DNA of 64,000 nt. Source: Pholiota molesta (taxonomy: Eukaryota; Basidiomycota; Agaricomycetes; Agaricales; Strophariaceae). The position numbers and the translations under genes were made by a program. Positions 9,020-20,469 of this stretch are shown here, piece after piece (position 1 is the first letter of the stretch; each line of letters opens with the position of its first letter). Under the pieces are notes generated by a model. That model was not told the DNA's origin, searched no databases, and saw only the letters and a list, made by a program, of their open reading frames with translations. The DNA is taken from contig JACGCK010000205.1 in NCBI GenBank assembly GCA_014925825.1, positions 1-64,000 on the forward strand. The letters run 5' to 3'.

Positions 9020-12000
9020 GAATAGAGCGGGCCGGCCCTGGACACGAAGAGGTCCGAGCGCTAGAGGTCATCATGTGATGGATTCTGTATCGATGATCGG
9101 ATGCCGCTCCTCCTCGCAAACCATCCCATTATTCTGCCCTCCGCCTCCAATGAACTCCAAGAACGATCTCACCCACTCCTAAAGTCCTTCTCATTGTTTG
9201 CGAGCTCCTATTCTCAGGGGCCAACCATATACGCACTTGCTGCGCCTCTGCCTCGCATCGGACTCAGGTGCCCAATGCACGCATTTGCGCCACCTTTGCA
9301 TGTCCTCTATGAGGCGCTGAACCCTTCCTTGAGTGGCCCCTTTTGACTAGGACCTCCGCTCTGATATATGGTACACCCGGGTATGCCTGGCTGGGCCCCG
9401 TGGCTCGCGTGTGGCCGATGTCGTCCCAGACCGCCGGTGCGGGTGTTCACGCTGCTCTGTACCCGGAACGCGGACACGATGTTGTTTGTTCACGTCGTCA
9501 TTCTATGCCTTCCTTGTGGATGGGCTGGCCAACACGAGATCGGTGTTGTATCATCCACGTTGATTTGTCGGCAGCGAAGTGCGGAGTATGTACTGCTGCT
9601 TTATTCGTCGTCTTCTTGATCGAGGACGGTTCTCTGAATCTGCCCCACTGTGCTTTGATTTCTCCAATTTTCGGTTTCTATACAACCGTATGCATACCTT
9701 TGTCATCGAGCGCCGGTCCATGCTCCTTATAATGTGTTACCTGTGCGGCGGCAAGTAATATTCCTACATATTTACATCCGCCACCCGCTGGTATAATGTG
9801 GCATATCAGTATGACCCGGCGAGTCCTTTGATAATTCAAGGTCTTGCTATACCTTTTCATATGTTGGATCGGCTGCGATCAATATACCTCTAGATTTTAG
9901 GTAAAGGTTACTGCCTTCCAAGAGTAATTGTACTGCCTTCCAAGAGTCATTGCTAGCTTCGCGCCCACAGGTCTTCGCAGCACGCACGTTGTACCTCAGA
10001 GAAAAACGAATGCATGTCCCCATGTCCAGTCTGCATTGCTAGTCCTTCTCCAACCAGTTACCCCCAACTTTCTACTGCTGCGTTGTTCATCGTCTTCCTG
10101 ATCAAGGACGGTTCTTTGGATCTCGCACATTGTGCCCGATTCTTCCAATTTGCTGTCTCTATACACACATCCGCACACCGCTGTCATCGAACGTCGGCCC
10201 GTGTTCTTTTGGATGTGTTACCTGCGGAACGGCGAGCCACATCCCTATATATGTGCATGCGCCACCTTGCAGATATCCCACATATGGGACACATGGGCCG
10301 GCGTCTCCCATGATGATGCAAGGTTTCCTTGATCTTCGAGTATATTTGACCGCTGCGGTCTATATACTCTGGGTCAAGGTCAACATGTCCTTCCCTGCAA
10401 CTCATCATGTAATGGACGTCTGATACCTATTCACGATCGGTTTGTTCTTGACGAAAGCGCCCCCTGGCCAGTTCCTCCCCCGGCTCTTGGCCGCGCGCAT
10501 CACGCCGTCCCCCCAGCGCTGACTCGGAGGACACGTCAACTCCTACCCCATCGTCAGCGGGCGTCACTCCCCCCGTGCCATGCCCAGACGCACTCCCTGC
10601 GCCGCACATGGGATTCAGACTCAGGTGCATCTGCCCAATGCGGGCATTCAAGCCACCTGTGCATGTCCGGTATGTGGCGCTGAACTCGCGGAGGTCGTCG
10701 GCACGGGGCTTGGGCAGGCGCCACTTCCTCTCTGGCGCACGGTGGGCGCACGCGCGGGCGTCGGGGAAGAGCGCTGTCTGATCTTTGGTGTCGACGCCTG
10801 TGCGTACCCGATACCGGGCGTCGTCGACCGCTGGCTTTGATGCTGCAGTCTGATAGGGACGATGCGCGGAGGGCGTGTGTGTTCAGTCTGTGTTTGTGAC
10901 CTTCGTTGTGGACGGGCTTGTCAGTTTTGTATAGACCGGCGTTTGGGTCCTTGAGGCTCCGCCCTGAGTATACCTGCTTTTACGGTAGATCTTCTTGATC
11001 GAAGACGTTCCCTTGATTTTTTTTTTCGTTACAGGAGGTATTGTATACCTGTCTATCAGACACGTTATTCCAGGTTATTCCAGTTTTCTATCTGTATTCA
11101 TATAGAGACCAGCGTCATCGAGTGTATGTGCTCACTGGACTAGCATCGTGGCACCTACACCATTCATCCAACCTCTGAGTCTCATCATTTCGGCGCATGT
11201 CAATTTCACGCGTGATGTACCGATGTACGCACGCGCCGCAGCCGTTATGGTTTTCAAAATGCGGCCTCGCGTCAGGATGTACCAGATATGCGATCCGTCA
11301 TGTAAAACCGTGCGACAAGCAGACATAATAAAACAATTGATACCTTACACCATCATCGATTCCAGAGTTCAGTTGCCCACTAGCAGAAACAATTATATTT
11401 AGTTCCGTCGTGCATACCGCACGGATATACAGCATCGTGCGACGTGCGAAAATCGAGAATCGAGACCTACCTACCTACCTGAAGCGTCTTCTCTATTACT
11501 AACCTCCGCGCCCTCCTCAAAATCACTTGGAGCCCAACGAGACCGAGGCGGATGGCGAGCGCATCGAGGGGCTGAGAGCCAGACAACGTGAGTAGGATAC
11601 GGAATACAGGTGAATAGAGAACACACCACCTGGTATAGATAGATGCTCCACTCATGGCGGATGACGAAGGCCCACGCAGGACACAATTGTGCGCACAGAC
11701 ACTGACTGGCTGGACAGGAGATATCCGTCGGAGCGGCAGGACGAATAGATATCGATACTCACCACCACATCTGATGCGCGTCATACACAGCCTCGACGCA
11801 CACACCCCGGTATCGCGCCCATCGCGCACGCGCGCCAGCCTCCATGGACGCCTCCGAGTACAAATGCAAAAACGGGGCCACCTTCGCCCACCTTCAACGG
11901 ACCGGAGCACCCCTACCACCCGCCCTGATCCCTCGAGGTATCACCAGCATCGCCAACCCACGTCCACCCGCCCGAGCGTGGCGTGGACGACATTGTGTGC

Positions 12001-12905
12001 TTCCGATGGCGCCTCATGGATCCGCAGCCGCGAATGGAGCGGGTTCTGGCGCGTAGATGGGCGGTGGTTTACGGAAGATCGCGGGAGTGAGGGGGTCAGC
12101 CACGTAGAATTGAACAGGATCGCTTGCGTGCGGACCACAGGCGTAGTGTTCGTGCAGGGCATGATATTACTCGCAGTGCAGGTCCCTCGGGTCGAATAGG
12201 TACGGATGCGCTAAACATTCCGCCTCAGAAACCGGGATGAAGCAGCAACAGTAATCCGCATACATATCTACATACCGCCGAGCGAGCACTGCATATCCTC
12301 CCGGACGCGGCTCCTTCAAGCGATACGCCGGACACGCCCAAAAAGGCTGCCCAGTCAGCGCCCGATTGTCCTAGGAGAGGAGGACACGTCGGCGGCCGCA
12401 CGACACGCACGGACAGCGGGGTGTCCACCTACACATCGTAGACAGGCAAGGAAGAAAAACTGCACAGCCGCGCGGGTGGAGATGGAGGTGCAGTGGAGAT
12501 TGTGTGGTGTGCAGGGTGTAATGCTGGCGTGTACTTGTGGGCGAACCGTGCGTGCGTAGAGGTCAGAATGTTGCGAGTCCGCCCTGCGCGTTTGAATTTC
12601 CGTCAGACGCGAGCGAGGGCTTGGAAAAGCAGAGGAGGTGCAGGGATACGGTCCGCGGGACGGGGAGGGTAGTCTGGGTAGTGTTTGAGTTGATGTTGAC
12701 GCGACGTTTGCAATACTTACACGCGAGGGAGTCACGAGGACGAGGTCCGAGCGCTGCAGTGGTCATGTGATGTCCTCAATCCTGGAGTTTGGATTCTGGA
12801 ATCTGGATTCTGCACTTCACCGCTCTCCCACTCCATCCATTCGTTTCGTCATTTTGCAGGTTCGAGGAAGGTGTTATTTTTTGAATGCGCATAGGCTTCA
12901 ATATG
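9020..12905 (-). repeat. Right arm of the large inverted repeat
   Basis: Read on the minus strand this arm follows the same order as 1-2453 plus 8201-8935, without the 5.74-kb insertion and with some extra sequence around 9365-10000. The arms meet around 8936-9020, where a G-rich spacer separates GAGGTCCGAGCGCT (9049) from its mirror image (8890s). The part at 9010-9900 recurs in inverted orientation at 29220-30060. Many short open frames exist, none convincing. It could be a degraded element or an inverted tandem duplication. Confidence 0.78.
10295..10303 (-). other. Unoccupied insertion site (single copy of the target sequence)
   Basis: GGGCCGGCG on the plus strand is the reverse complement of CGCCGGCCC. 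Reading the minus strand, the left flank ATCATCATGGGAGA equals 2431-2444, and the right flank ATGTGTCCC...ATATATAGGGAT corresponds to 8201 onward. It gives an internal before-insertion reference for the element at 2454-8191. Confidence 0.88.
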
Positions 12906-12999
12906 TACGTGGTCCTCGACCTTCCGATCTTTGTCGATCGCATATGAAGCCCATCCGCATAGTAGTAGATACACCTTTCTTGCCCGGAGGCAATCGAAA

Positions 13000-13340
13000 T
13001 GACATCCATAGGACTGACGCATTTCCTTCCCGTGAGTTGAAACCTTGTTCTTCTCCTCCATCTCAGTCGTGCCCGATTCTCCCCCTCCAGTACTTAATCT
13101 CTGAGCACAGCTCTATCTACCCGTAATAAAGCCCATTCGGTCCAAGGTCTTGTATTCTCCGAGGTCCATGCCTGTACGGATGCTTGGCTTTTATGTATCT
13201 AGCATGGGCCTCTGAGGCTCATAAAGCTATCATAGAAGCCATGGATTCCTTCCAGAAAGGTGGTGGGCATCGGATACTACGTTTGTACCTCTGTCGATTG
13301 AGCCCCCCACCCCTCCCTTTCTGACGTGGTGCGCAATTCC
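13000..13340 (+). repeat. Duplicated gene-debris block, copy 1
   Basis: About 13060-13340 resembles 16730-16970 in the same orientation. Shared features are ATGCCTGTACG, a following ATCAT(T/A)GA block and the CATC...GTACC/GTCC segment. Frames are broken differently in the two copies, so no protein is proposed. Confidence 0.5.
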
Positions 13341-13344
13341 GTAT

Positions 13345-14550
13345 CGCACTTCAATGCTCCAAATCCTCCACCGCTCATGGGCGTTCCCGATGCGTGTGGG
13401 ACGGCGCACACTTCGGCGTATCCATTAGCGGGCGGTACAGCTCCAGCCTCCTCATCAACCGTTTCTCTTGGTTCAGATAGAGCGGTTGATCACTGAGGGC
13501 CTTATCCATGATCGCACAGGATCCATGATCCACTCCATCCCCGCCGCGGCGGCCAGATCCCACCCATCGCGCGCCTCCATCCGCCTTCCTTCACCGTGGT
13601 CCGTCACCTACACTGCGGGCTCGGGATGCTCGTATCTAAATACGCAGGCGCGGCGGGCGAGCACCGTACTTTCCCTTTCCTGTGTACGCTTCCCGTACAT
13701 GGGTGTACACTCTGCATGCGCTTGCTCATCGGCTTATATCATTTTTTGGCGACGCCGAGCCCGCAAGCCAAGGTGACCCCGGTGCGCGCCCGGTGCGCGT
13801 TCCGCGGCCCCCGTGCCGTCCCTCCCTCGTTAACTGATGTAGCGGATGCCATGGGAGGATTCCATCCGTCCCACGACCTCTGTTTTCTATCCCGTTTCTC
13901 TATCTATAATGGCGGCGCTCGGCGGCGGCGGCGGGCAGCTCCACGTCCAAGAGCGGTCGATGCGAGCGTGCACTTCGCCTGCGCAATGGAGTGGAGTGCA
14001 CACCGTGCCGTGGTGTTGCTCTCGCCCCTTCTGCCCAGGCTAGCGTCGCGAACTGCGTCGCTGTAGACCCCTCTTGATGATAGGATGGCTGCTCTGATCA
14101 GGCAGAGATGGGCGGCTGAGTGTACGTATGTATGTATGTACTTGCAGGGCGGGATGTATGTATGTACTGCCCTTCGTTTTCCTCCATACTCTGCGTTAGC
14201 CTGTACGATTCGGTCTGACATAAACCTCGCTATCAAGACTGATTTCATTTTGACCATGTCGGGATGCGAAAGCGCGAATTTGGGGCCCAACACCTATGTT
14301 ACTTCCGCAGCTGAATATAAAAATCATCCAAATTCGGGATCAGAATATCATGGGATGCTCAGTGCGGGTGAATTTAGTATCATCACGCAGGCCATTGGCG
14401 GCGTCCTGTAGCATCGGAGCTACATACCAAAGGTTCCGAGAGCGCTCGCCGTCATCAAGAGAAATTCAAGCAAGAGGCATCGAAATCAGCCACGTTTCGT
14501 GCCAAAGTGAGATCATACATCGACAGCGTCAACCGCGCGGACGAACACCA
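13345..14550. other. No gene recognised; short tandem TATG/TGTA tracts
   Basis: Contains only short unmatched open frames and two ATGTATGTATGTA tracts around 14122-14168. I see no conserved domain or splice-consistent gene. Confidence 0.4.
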
Positions 14551-14559
14551 CAGATAGAG

Positions 14560-14890
14560 TGTATTTTGAACATGACAAAAATGCGCACGTATACATTGTA
14601 GGTCGGGTCGAATTTGACAGCCACAAAAGCGTACATTCGACCCTCTCATATCGCAGCACCCTATCCGATCTCCCAACGCGGGAACCCAAAGAAGAAGAAA
14701 ATCGATCAACTTTCATCCCTATCACACAACATGTATCAAAACGCATCACATCATCAACAACCATCCCATCCTCGAGCATCTCCTAAGTCCTTCCTCGGAA
14801 CGACCTCGTAGCAAAATACCCTCCAGGCAGCCCAGCACGCGACGCCAGCGAGCACGACGGCTACACCGACGAGACAGAGCCCATAATCCG
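14560..14890 (+). repeat. Duplicated block, copy 1 (second half)
   Basis: Matches about 17840-18130. Shared landmarks are GCATTGTAGGT/ACATTGTAGGTCG, ACATTCGACC, TATCGCAGCAC, GATCAACTT, ATCAAAACGCA and GCGACGCCAGCGA. With the blocks at 13.1 and 16.7 kb this suggests that an ancestral segment of a few kb was tandemly duplicated. Confidence 0.6.
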
Positions 14891-15760
14891 CGCGCCGGTC
14901 GCGGAAAGGAGATGGACTCAGGACCAGGTAGGTAGGAGCGCCGACGGTGTGGGATGCGCGACGCCGCGAGCGGCCAGCGGGATCACGTATACGAATGTCC
15001 GGGTGGGGTTTGGCGCTGCGGCAAGGTTATGCTACTGGTGCGGAGAGGAGGAGGATTGCATGGCGTTATAAGGTATGCGTAGGGCGTGCGACCTGAGGGA
15101 CAGCGGCCTCTGTGGTACGCTGGACACTGGACACGTTGGATTCCTCGTGAGAAGTCGACAGGTAGCAGGGAGGATACGAATGGATACGTACCGGAGCATG
15201 ACGCGTTATCGTATCCGCAAGCGCAGCCCTTCGCCCACGGGTACACGCAGAGCAGCGGTTTCCTGCAAGCGTCGACGCGCGATTGATGCTGTACGACCCG
15301 CCTTATCCTCGGTGTCCGTGCTCCTATAATCCACCTCGATCTGGGCCACGCGACCCGTGCGCAGAAACGCGCCAACGATGGTCGCCCACTCTAGAATGCA
15401 TCGCGTGCTGCTGCCTTCGACACCCTCGACTGGCGCCTCCACGTGGTCTTCGACACGAGCAGCTGGCCCAAGCCGTTCTTACATACGAACCACAGGATCG
15501 TGCCCTGGTAGGAGCACCGAGCGGCGAGGGTGGGCATGCGCGATCGTCCAGCGCCGGAATGATGTTCATCATGTAGGTCAGAAACGCAGCGTGTTCGTCG
15601 GGGTGGATCCTCGCGCGCCGGGTAATTTGTGGTCCTGGTGCGATGACGATTGGAGGGGCCTCACAAGGCGGATGAACACCACACACGTATATCATGCACA
15701 GGTGGTTATGCCACACCTTTCGCTCGAAAATCGCGACACGAAACCGCCAACCAAGGACAG
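14780..15760 (-). pseudogene. Decayed membrane-protein-like gene remnant
   Basis: On the minus strand, 14900-14790 encodes a hydrophobic C-terminal segment (YGLCLVGVAVVLAGVACWAAW) followed by a short polar tail and a stop. Upstream, 15716-15560 encodes a coding-like stretch (PPIVIAPGPQ, IHPDEHAAFLTYMMNI). These pieces lie in different frames with stops between them and no splice set that I could make work. I do not recognise the family. A second copy of the 3' end lies at 18205-18010. Confidence 0.4.
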
Positions 15761-15769
15761 CAAGAAAGG

Positions 15770-16690
15770 ACGGGGTGGAGAGTTGTAACAGCGCGGGTTC
15801 TGCTGCGTGGCGAGCGAGGGCCTTGGGGGTTACAGATTCGGATTCACGGCGGTGGTCAGGGTTTGGGTGGGAGACTCAGAGGGCCGAAGTCTGCGAAGTG
15901 TGGAGGAGTCGTCCAGGCGGAAGGAAGGCGAGGGCGTCATAGGTACAAAGAGTGCGACGTGTTTACGTTGCGGATTAGAGGCGTTGGAGGTAGAATTGAG
16001 GTGGGTTCCATAAGTAGAAACATGACAAAGTCGGTATGCCTTTTGGGAACTACGGGGTGTGGAACTGCTTCTAGGAGTATGGAGTCTTGTTGAAATATAG
16101 ACAGCTATAAACGAAATATCGTCAGCGTCAAGATTTGAAAGAATAACATTCGGATACATACCAAAGGTTCTTCATACTCCTTCTCTTTCCTAACAACCGC
16201 CTCAACGACAGCCTAAACCACCCTCCTCGCCTCGCGCAACCCCCAATCTTCAAACCAAATGAGATGCGACGGAGTCTAGGTGAACATGCTCGACCATGCG
16301 CGGGTCGTCGAATATGAGGTTCAAGGGATTGGTTTCGAGTGCTGGGTAGTCGACATCTGAGTTGGGAGAGTATGGTTGAACGTTGCAGTGAAGGTGTCCC
16401 CGGGCCGAGCCCTGAGACGAGGAGGTCCGAGCGCCGCTGGCGGCGATCAGATGGGTTATCCATCGATCCCGCCAAGTTTCCATTCCTCTGCAAACTCACT
16501 TGTTACTTGTCTTGTTCCGTACATTCTGCTCCCCAGTGCACTTCCTCTCTTCAAGAGAGTTGTTAACTCTCGAACGATCATAGGCTGCGATGTGGTCAGC
16601 GACTCTCTTTCGCCGACTGCCAAGTCTATGATAGCTTGGTATTTGATACGTAACTCTCTTCAACGAGAGAAATTGACGGGAGCCTACTTG
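15770..16690. other. No gene recognised; contains one dispersed motif copy
   Basis: A copy of the dispersed motif GAGGTCCGAGCGC lies at about 16420-16432. An open frame of 257 codons spans 16376-17149, but its composition and lack of any recognisable domain do not support calling it a gene. Confidence 0.4.
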
Positions 16691-16990
16691 ATGTCAGTCC
16701 CTTTTGTCAATCCTTCCTGCGGGCCCCCTGTCCTTCTCATCGTTCAATTCTCCTTCTCGAATGAGCTCCGAGCGTTGCCTCACTCCAAATCATTTCAAGG
16801 CTCTCTACTCTCGGGGATTCATGCCTGTACGTATTGGCATCATCGCCGTGTATGGGACTCTGGGGCACAATGTGCGATCATTGAGATTATTACTTTGGAA
16901 TACCCCATATCTGGCCAAACGCATTTCGTCCCCCTCTTGATTAGGACTGCCCATCTGATGTGGGGTGATCTAATGCATCGCAAACCTCCC
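16690..16990 (+). repeat. Duplicated gene-debris block, copy 2
   Basis: Diverged counterpart of 13060-13340, same orientation. Several CTCTCTTCAA/TTGAAGAGAG-type short inverted repeats lie just upstream (16550-16680). Confidence 0.5.
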
Positions 16991-16999
16991 ATTCCTACG

Positions 17000-17830
17000 G
17001 AGCTTCATAGACTCTTCATGACTATCGGCCATCGTAGAGCCGTGGCCGTCAGTTTCATGGTCCAGTTCCCTACTTCGCCTGTTAGCCCGTGTTCTCACTC
17101 TGATTTTTTTGTCCATTTCCCTTTCCGCTCCTTTTTGTATGCGAGTTAACGGACGTACAAGGGCGTCCAACATTTTCTCATCCGTCCGCTTCCTGTTCTG
17201 TTGTCAGTGGTATTGGTTTTATGTTCAAGAGGGATCGCCACTCGCGCAACCGATGCAACCGATGTTTTGTCCGTCTGCAGCAGAGGGGTCCAGAACGACA
17301 CGCCGTGTCGGTCTTTCGACTCGTCTGCAGGCCGGCGGTCATATGTTGTTCAAGAAAAAGCGATCGCTCTGATTAACGCCCGTGTCCTACTCTGCTCGTG
17401 CCATCCTTCCCCATTTTCCCGCCTTTGCAGGTGTACTTCAACGGGAGGTGCAAGGGCACACCTGCTCATCCACTTCCTGCGCCGCTGTCAGTGGTGGTAG
17501 TTCCATGTTTACGAGGGGTCGCCGCTCGCGCGCTGATGTTCTGTCCGTCTGCAGCAGAGGGGTCCAGAATGACACCGTGTTGGTCTGTTGACTCTTGTGC
17601 TGGTCGCCGGTCATAAAGCGAGGCTGAAGCCGTAGTGTCGGCCCCTCTTAAGTAACTGAGGACGATGAATCTGATTGAACACTTGCGCATCCTTTTTCCC
17701 TTGTTTTGTTTTATTTTCTCAGTTATGATCAGAAAGATGTAGGCGAAAGTAAATAGGCCAAAATTTGTATCATATTCACATCTCAAGCACTCGGCGCAGG
17801 AATCTATGTGTTCGAAAGCTGGATTTATAG
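17000..17830. other. No gene recognised; internal short duplication
   Basis: A stretch around 17225-17345 is repeated imperfectly at 17510-17615 (shared GTCTGCAGCAGAGGGGTCCAG). No protein assigned. Confidence 0.45.
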
Positions 17831-17839
17831 CGTCAAGCA

Positions 17840-18130
17840 GGACAAAACGCGAACGTATGCATTGTAGGTAGATCGGATTGAACTTATTAGCGCCACAAGA
17901 ATGTATGTACATTCGACCACTCTCCTATCGCAGCACTCCATTCCATCGTCTAATGCGCGAACTTGAAGAGAGAGAAAAACATTGATCAACTTGCAGTTCT
18001 ATCACGCAGCAAAGATCAAAACGCACCATCCTCCCGCACCACCTCCTTCCTCAGATCGAGCCCATACCCAAACACCCGCGGCAGAACCACCCGCCGCGCA
18101 GCCCAGTGCGCGACGCCAGCGATGATGATC
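17840..18130 (+). repeat. Duplicated block, copy 2 (second half), with remnant 3' end of a membrane-protein-like gene
   Basis: Counterpart of 14560-14890. On the minus strand it again encodes a segment starting AGVAHWAARRV and ending in a short tail and stop, parallel to the 14.8-kb remnant. Confidence 0.55.
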
Positions 18131-18734
18131 TCTACTTCTACTTATACCGACCAGACAATCGGAGTATGTACCGTCAGCGATTCTTTGTTTTCTTGGGCGA
18201 GGCAACTTTGGAAAATTGCGATGTAGCAGCGGTCTTCAAGCTTACGCGGTTGATCGACTTTATCATCACTGACAGTGATCAGCCGCATTTCGGCGTCTGC
18301 CTATTGCATGGTTGGATACATACTTAGCTGTGTGCGAAACGTTTCCGACGGTCGGCGCATGCGCGGGAGCTTTATGAGTAACAGTCCATATTACCTGTCG
18401 TTACAAGGCATCTGTCGGGCACCGGGGATCGAATCTCGTTCAAACCTAGAGGTGTTTCTACATGAGTCTCCGTGATTCAATGTGAGACCTCTATAGATTG
18501 CGTACGCGATAGACAGACTCGAGAGCGAAGAAGCCGTTGTGGGCGTCTGGCTCATCTCGACCAATATAGTAAAGGGCTTAAAATAGTCTGACTTCATCTG
18601 TACATCCTCACTTGTTGCAACATGGATTTCAGACGTAAGTTTGAGAACCGACGACTCTGTTGCATTCTGTTGCAATATATTAAACAAGTATGTAAAAGCG
18701 CGCACATTCTAAATTACGCGTGGGGGAAAACAAG

Positions 18735-18949
18735 ATGGCTATCGAAACGCAAACCATCCACGCTCAAACGTAAGTATATCATTCTCTGTGTTCACGAACA
18801 CAGTGGGTAATAGAAATCGACTATGTAGATTACTTACAATCAATAAAACTAATGACCATTCCAGCTACAAGTACACGGATGCGACATCGACATTGTCATC
18901 ACCTGAAAATCGCCAGCCTCGTCGTTTCGACTCTATGTTTTCAAGGTGA
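18735..18949 (+). CDS. Possible small spliced gene (39 residues) or 5' gene fragment
   Basis: ATG at 18735, exon to 18769, donor GTAAGT, a good branch-point-like ACTAATGAC and acceptor TTCCAG, then exon 18865-18949 ending in TGA. The product starts MAIETQTIHAQ and ends MFSR. The splice signals are stronger than expected by chance, but the protein has no recognisable family. It might be the front of a longer, broken gene. Confidence 0.25.
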
Positions 18950-19147
18950 CACGAATCTCGCGAAATGCAGCTAGAGTCCATAGCCTCGAGAAGTGTGATT
19001 CCCGCCAGAATACTGGTCAGAACACGGGCATACCGAGACCGCTCATCGCTAAAAATAAACTATCTTTATCATTGGCCAGGAGCCACGGCGCCGACCTACT
19101 AAATTACAGGTAACTTCTTTTTGGTATGCCGAAGTGCAATACTGAGG

Positions 19148-19154
19148 TATAAAA
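19148..19154 (+). promoter_or_regulatory. TATA box of the lectin gene
   Basis: TATAAAA lies 67 bp before the lectin start codon at 19221, a normal spacing for a TATA promoter with a short leader. Confidence 0.6.
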
Positions 19155-19220
19155 GACGATAAAGTTCTGAGCAATCCCCAGTTCCATTCAATCCCTCGCT
19201 TTCATTTACACTTAATCGAC

Positions 19221-20469
19221 ATGGGTTTCTTCGCATTATCATCGTTCATTGCCATCGCGGTAGCAGGAGCTCGTGCAGCAATCCCGGCGTATGTTAACAT
19301 ACTCTCTACATCGCTGTCATATTTTTCTAACGACGTTTTCCCTCTTTCAGTGCAGGCGAATTTGTCCAACTCCAGCCTACAACTAGCGGCTCTTTCCCCC
19401 GCACACCCTGCATCACCGTCTTCGCCGCAGCCAACGGCTCCGCCGTCGTCATCAACGACTGCAGTGCGTCCACTCAACAGCGTGGGTGGAATGTCGTCGG
19501 GGGCGGCGGAACGCCCACGCAGATCCAGATCTTCAACACGTTCTGCTTGGAGGTGACGGGGGATGTGAACCAGGCGGGCACGAAAGTTGAGATCAACTCC
19601 TGTGTCGCTGCAGACGCCAATCAGTCGTGGCAATGGAACGCGGATGGAACGGTCCAATGGGCGGGACCGACAAGTGCCTCGATCTGACCAACGGTGATTT
19701 GGACAATGGCAATCAGGTTAGTTCGTCTTTTTTGTTGACGCGCTATTCGCGTGCTGATTTGTGTGCGACTGGAAGTTGCAAATCGCGACATGTGTAGCTG
19801 GAGATCAAAATCAACAGTGGACGTCGAATACCCTGGCCAAGTAAGTCGCGCATAAGCTATTGTAGAATTCGAATCTAACGAGCGCACGTTAGTCCCGCCA
19901 ACGAGGTTGTTCTCGGTAGCGACAGTAAGTCGATGCACTCAAAATATCCATTACATTCTTATTGATTTCGATATCCTATAATTCTAATCACAGCCTCCCT
20001 CTGCATGGGCGCCAACTCATCCACGAACGGCGCACCGGTCTTCATCACCCCCTGCAGCGACACCACTTCGCGCAAGGTCTGGACGCTGCCCCAGATCGGC
20101 CACGGCAACAGCGGCACCTACCGCCTCGCCTTCGGCCCCGACGGCACCGCGCCCGTCAAGTGCCTCACCGTCGCGGGCGGCGTCGCTGCCCCGGGCACGA
20201 AGCTCGAGCTCTCGGACTGCGTCGCGGGCGATGAGAGCCAGTTCTTCATCCCCACAGGCACCATTCGCTGGGAAGGAACTGGTTTGGCGCACCCGCTGTG
20301 CGTTGACCTGACGGACGGAATTACGAACGCGGGAAATCAGGTAAGTCGACAAGCTGGACTTCGTTGATGACCTTTGCTGACTATGCTTTTGTAGCTTCAA
20401 ATCTCAAACTGCACTGGCGATAGCAACCAGATCTGGCAAGACGTTGCTCCTCCTCAGACAGCCATCTGA
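19221..20469 (+). CDS. Secreted ricin-B-type (beta-trefoil) lectin, one apparent base missing
   Basis: Six exons: 19221-19288, 19351-19716, 19776-19840, 19893-19924, 19994-20340 and 20395-20469, about 317 residues if intact. The N-terminus is a signal peptide (MGFFALSSFIAIAVAGARA), so the product should be secreted. Two beta-trefoil repeats follow, with QxW-like turns NQSWQW, NQQWT and NQIWQ, a degenerate SQFF, and paired LEVTGD / CLDLTN / CLTVAG / CVDLTD strands typical of carbohydrate-binding ricin-B lectins. These bind sugars and carry no enzymatic toxin chain. Within exon 2, near 19660-19668, one base is missing relative to the flanking conserved reading frames and the first frame stops at 19685. 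This is either a recent null mutation or a sequence error. A TATA box precedes it. Confidence 0.82.

Noticed and set aside
16376..17149. 257-codon open frame as a gene
   Set aside because: No domain, no splice or start context, overlaps the duplicated debris block, and its counterpart at 13.1 kb is not open in the same frame.
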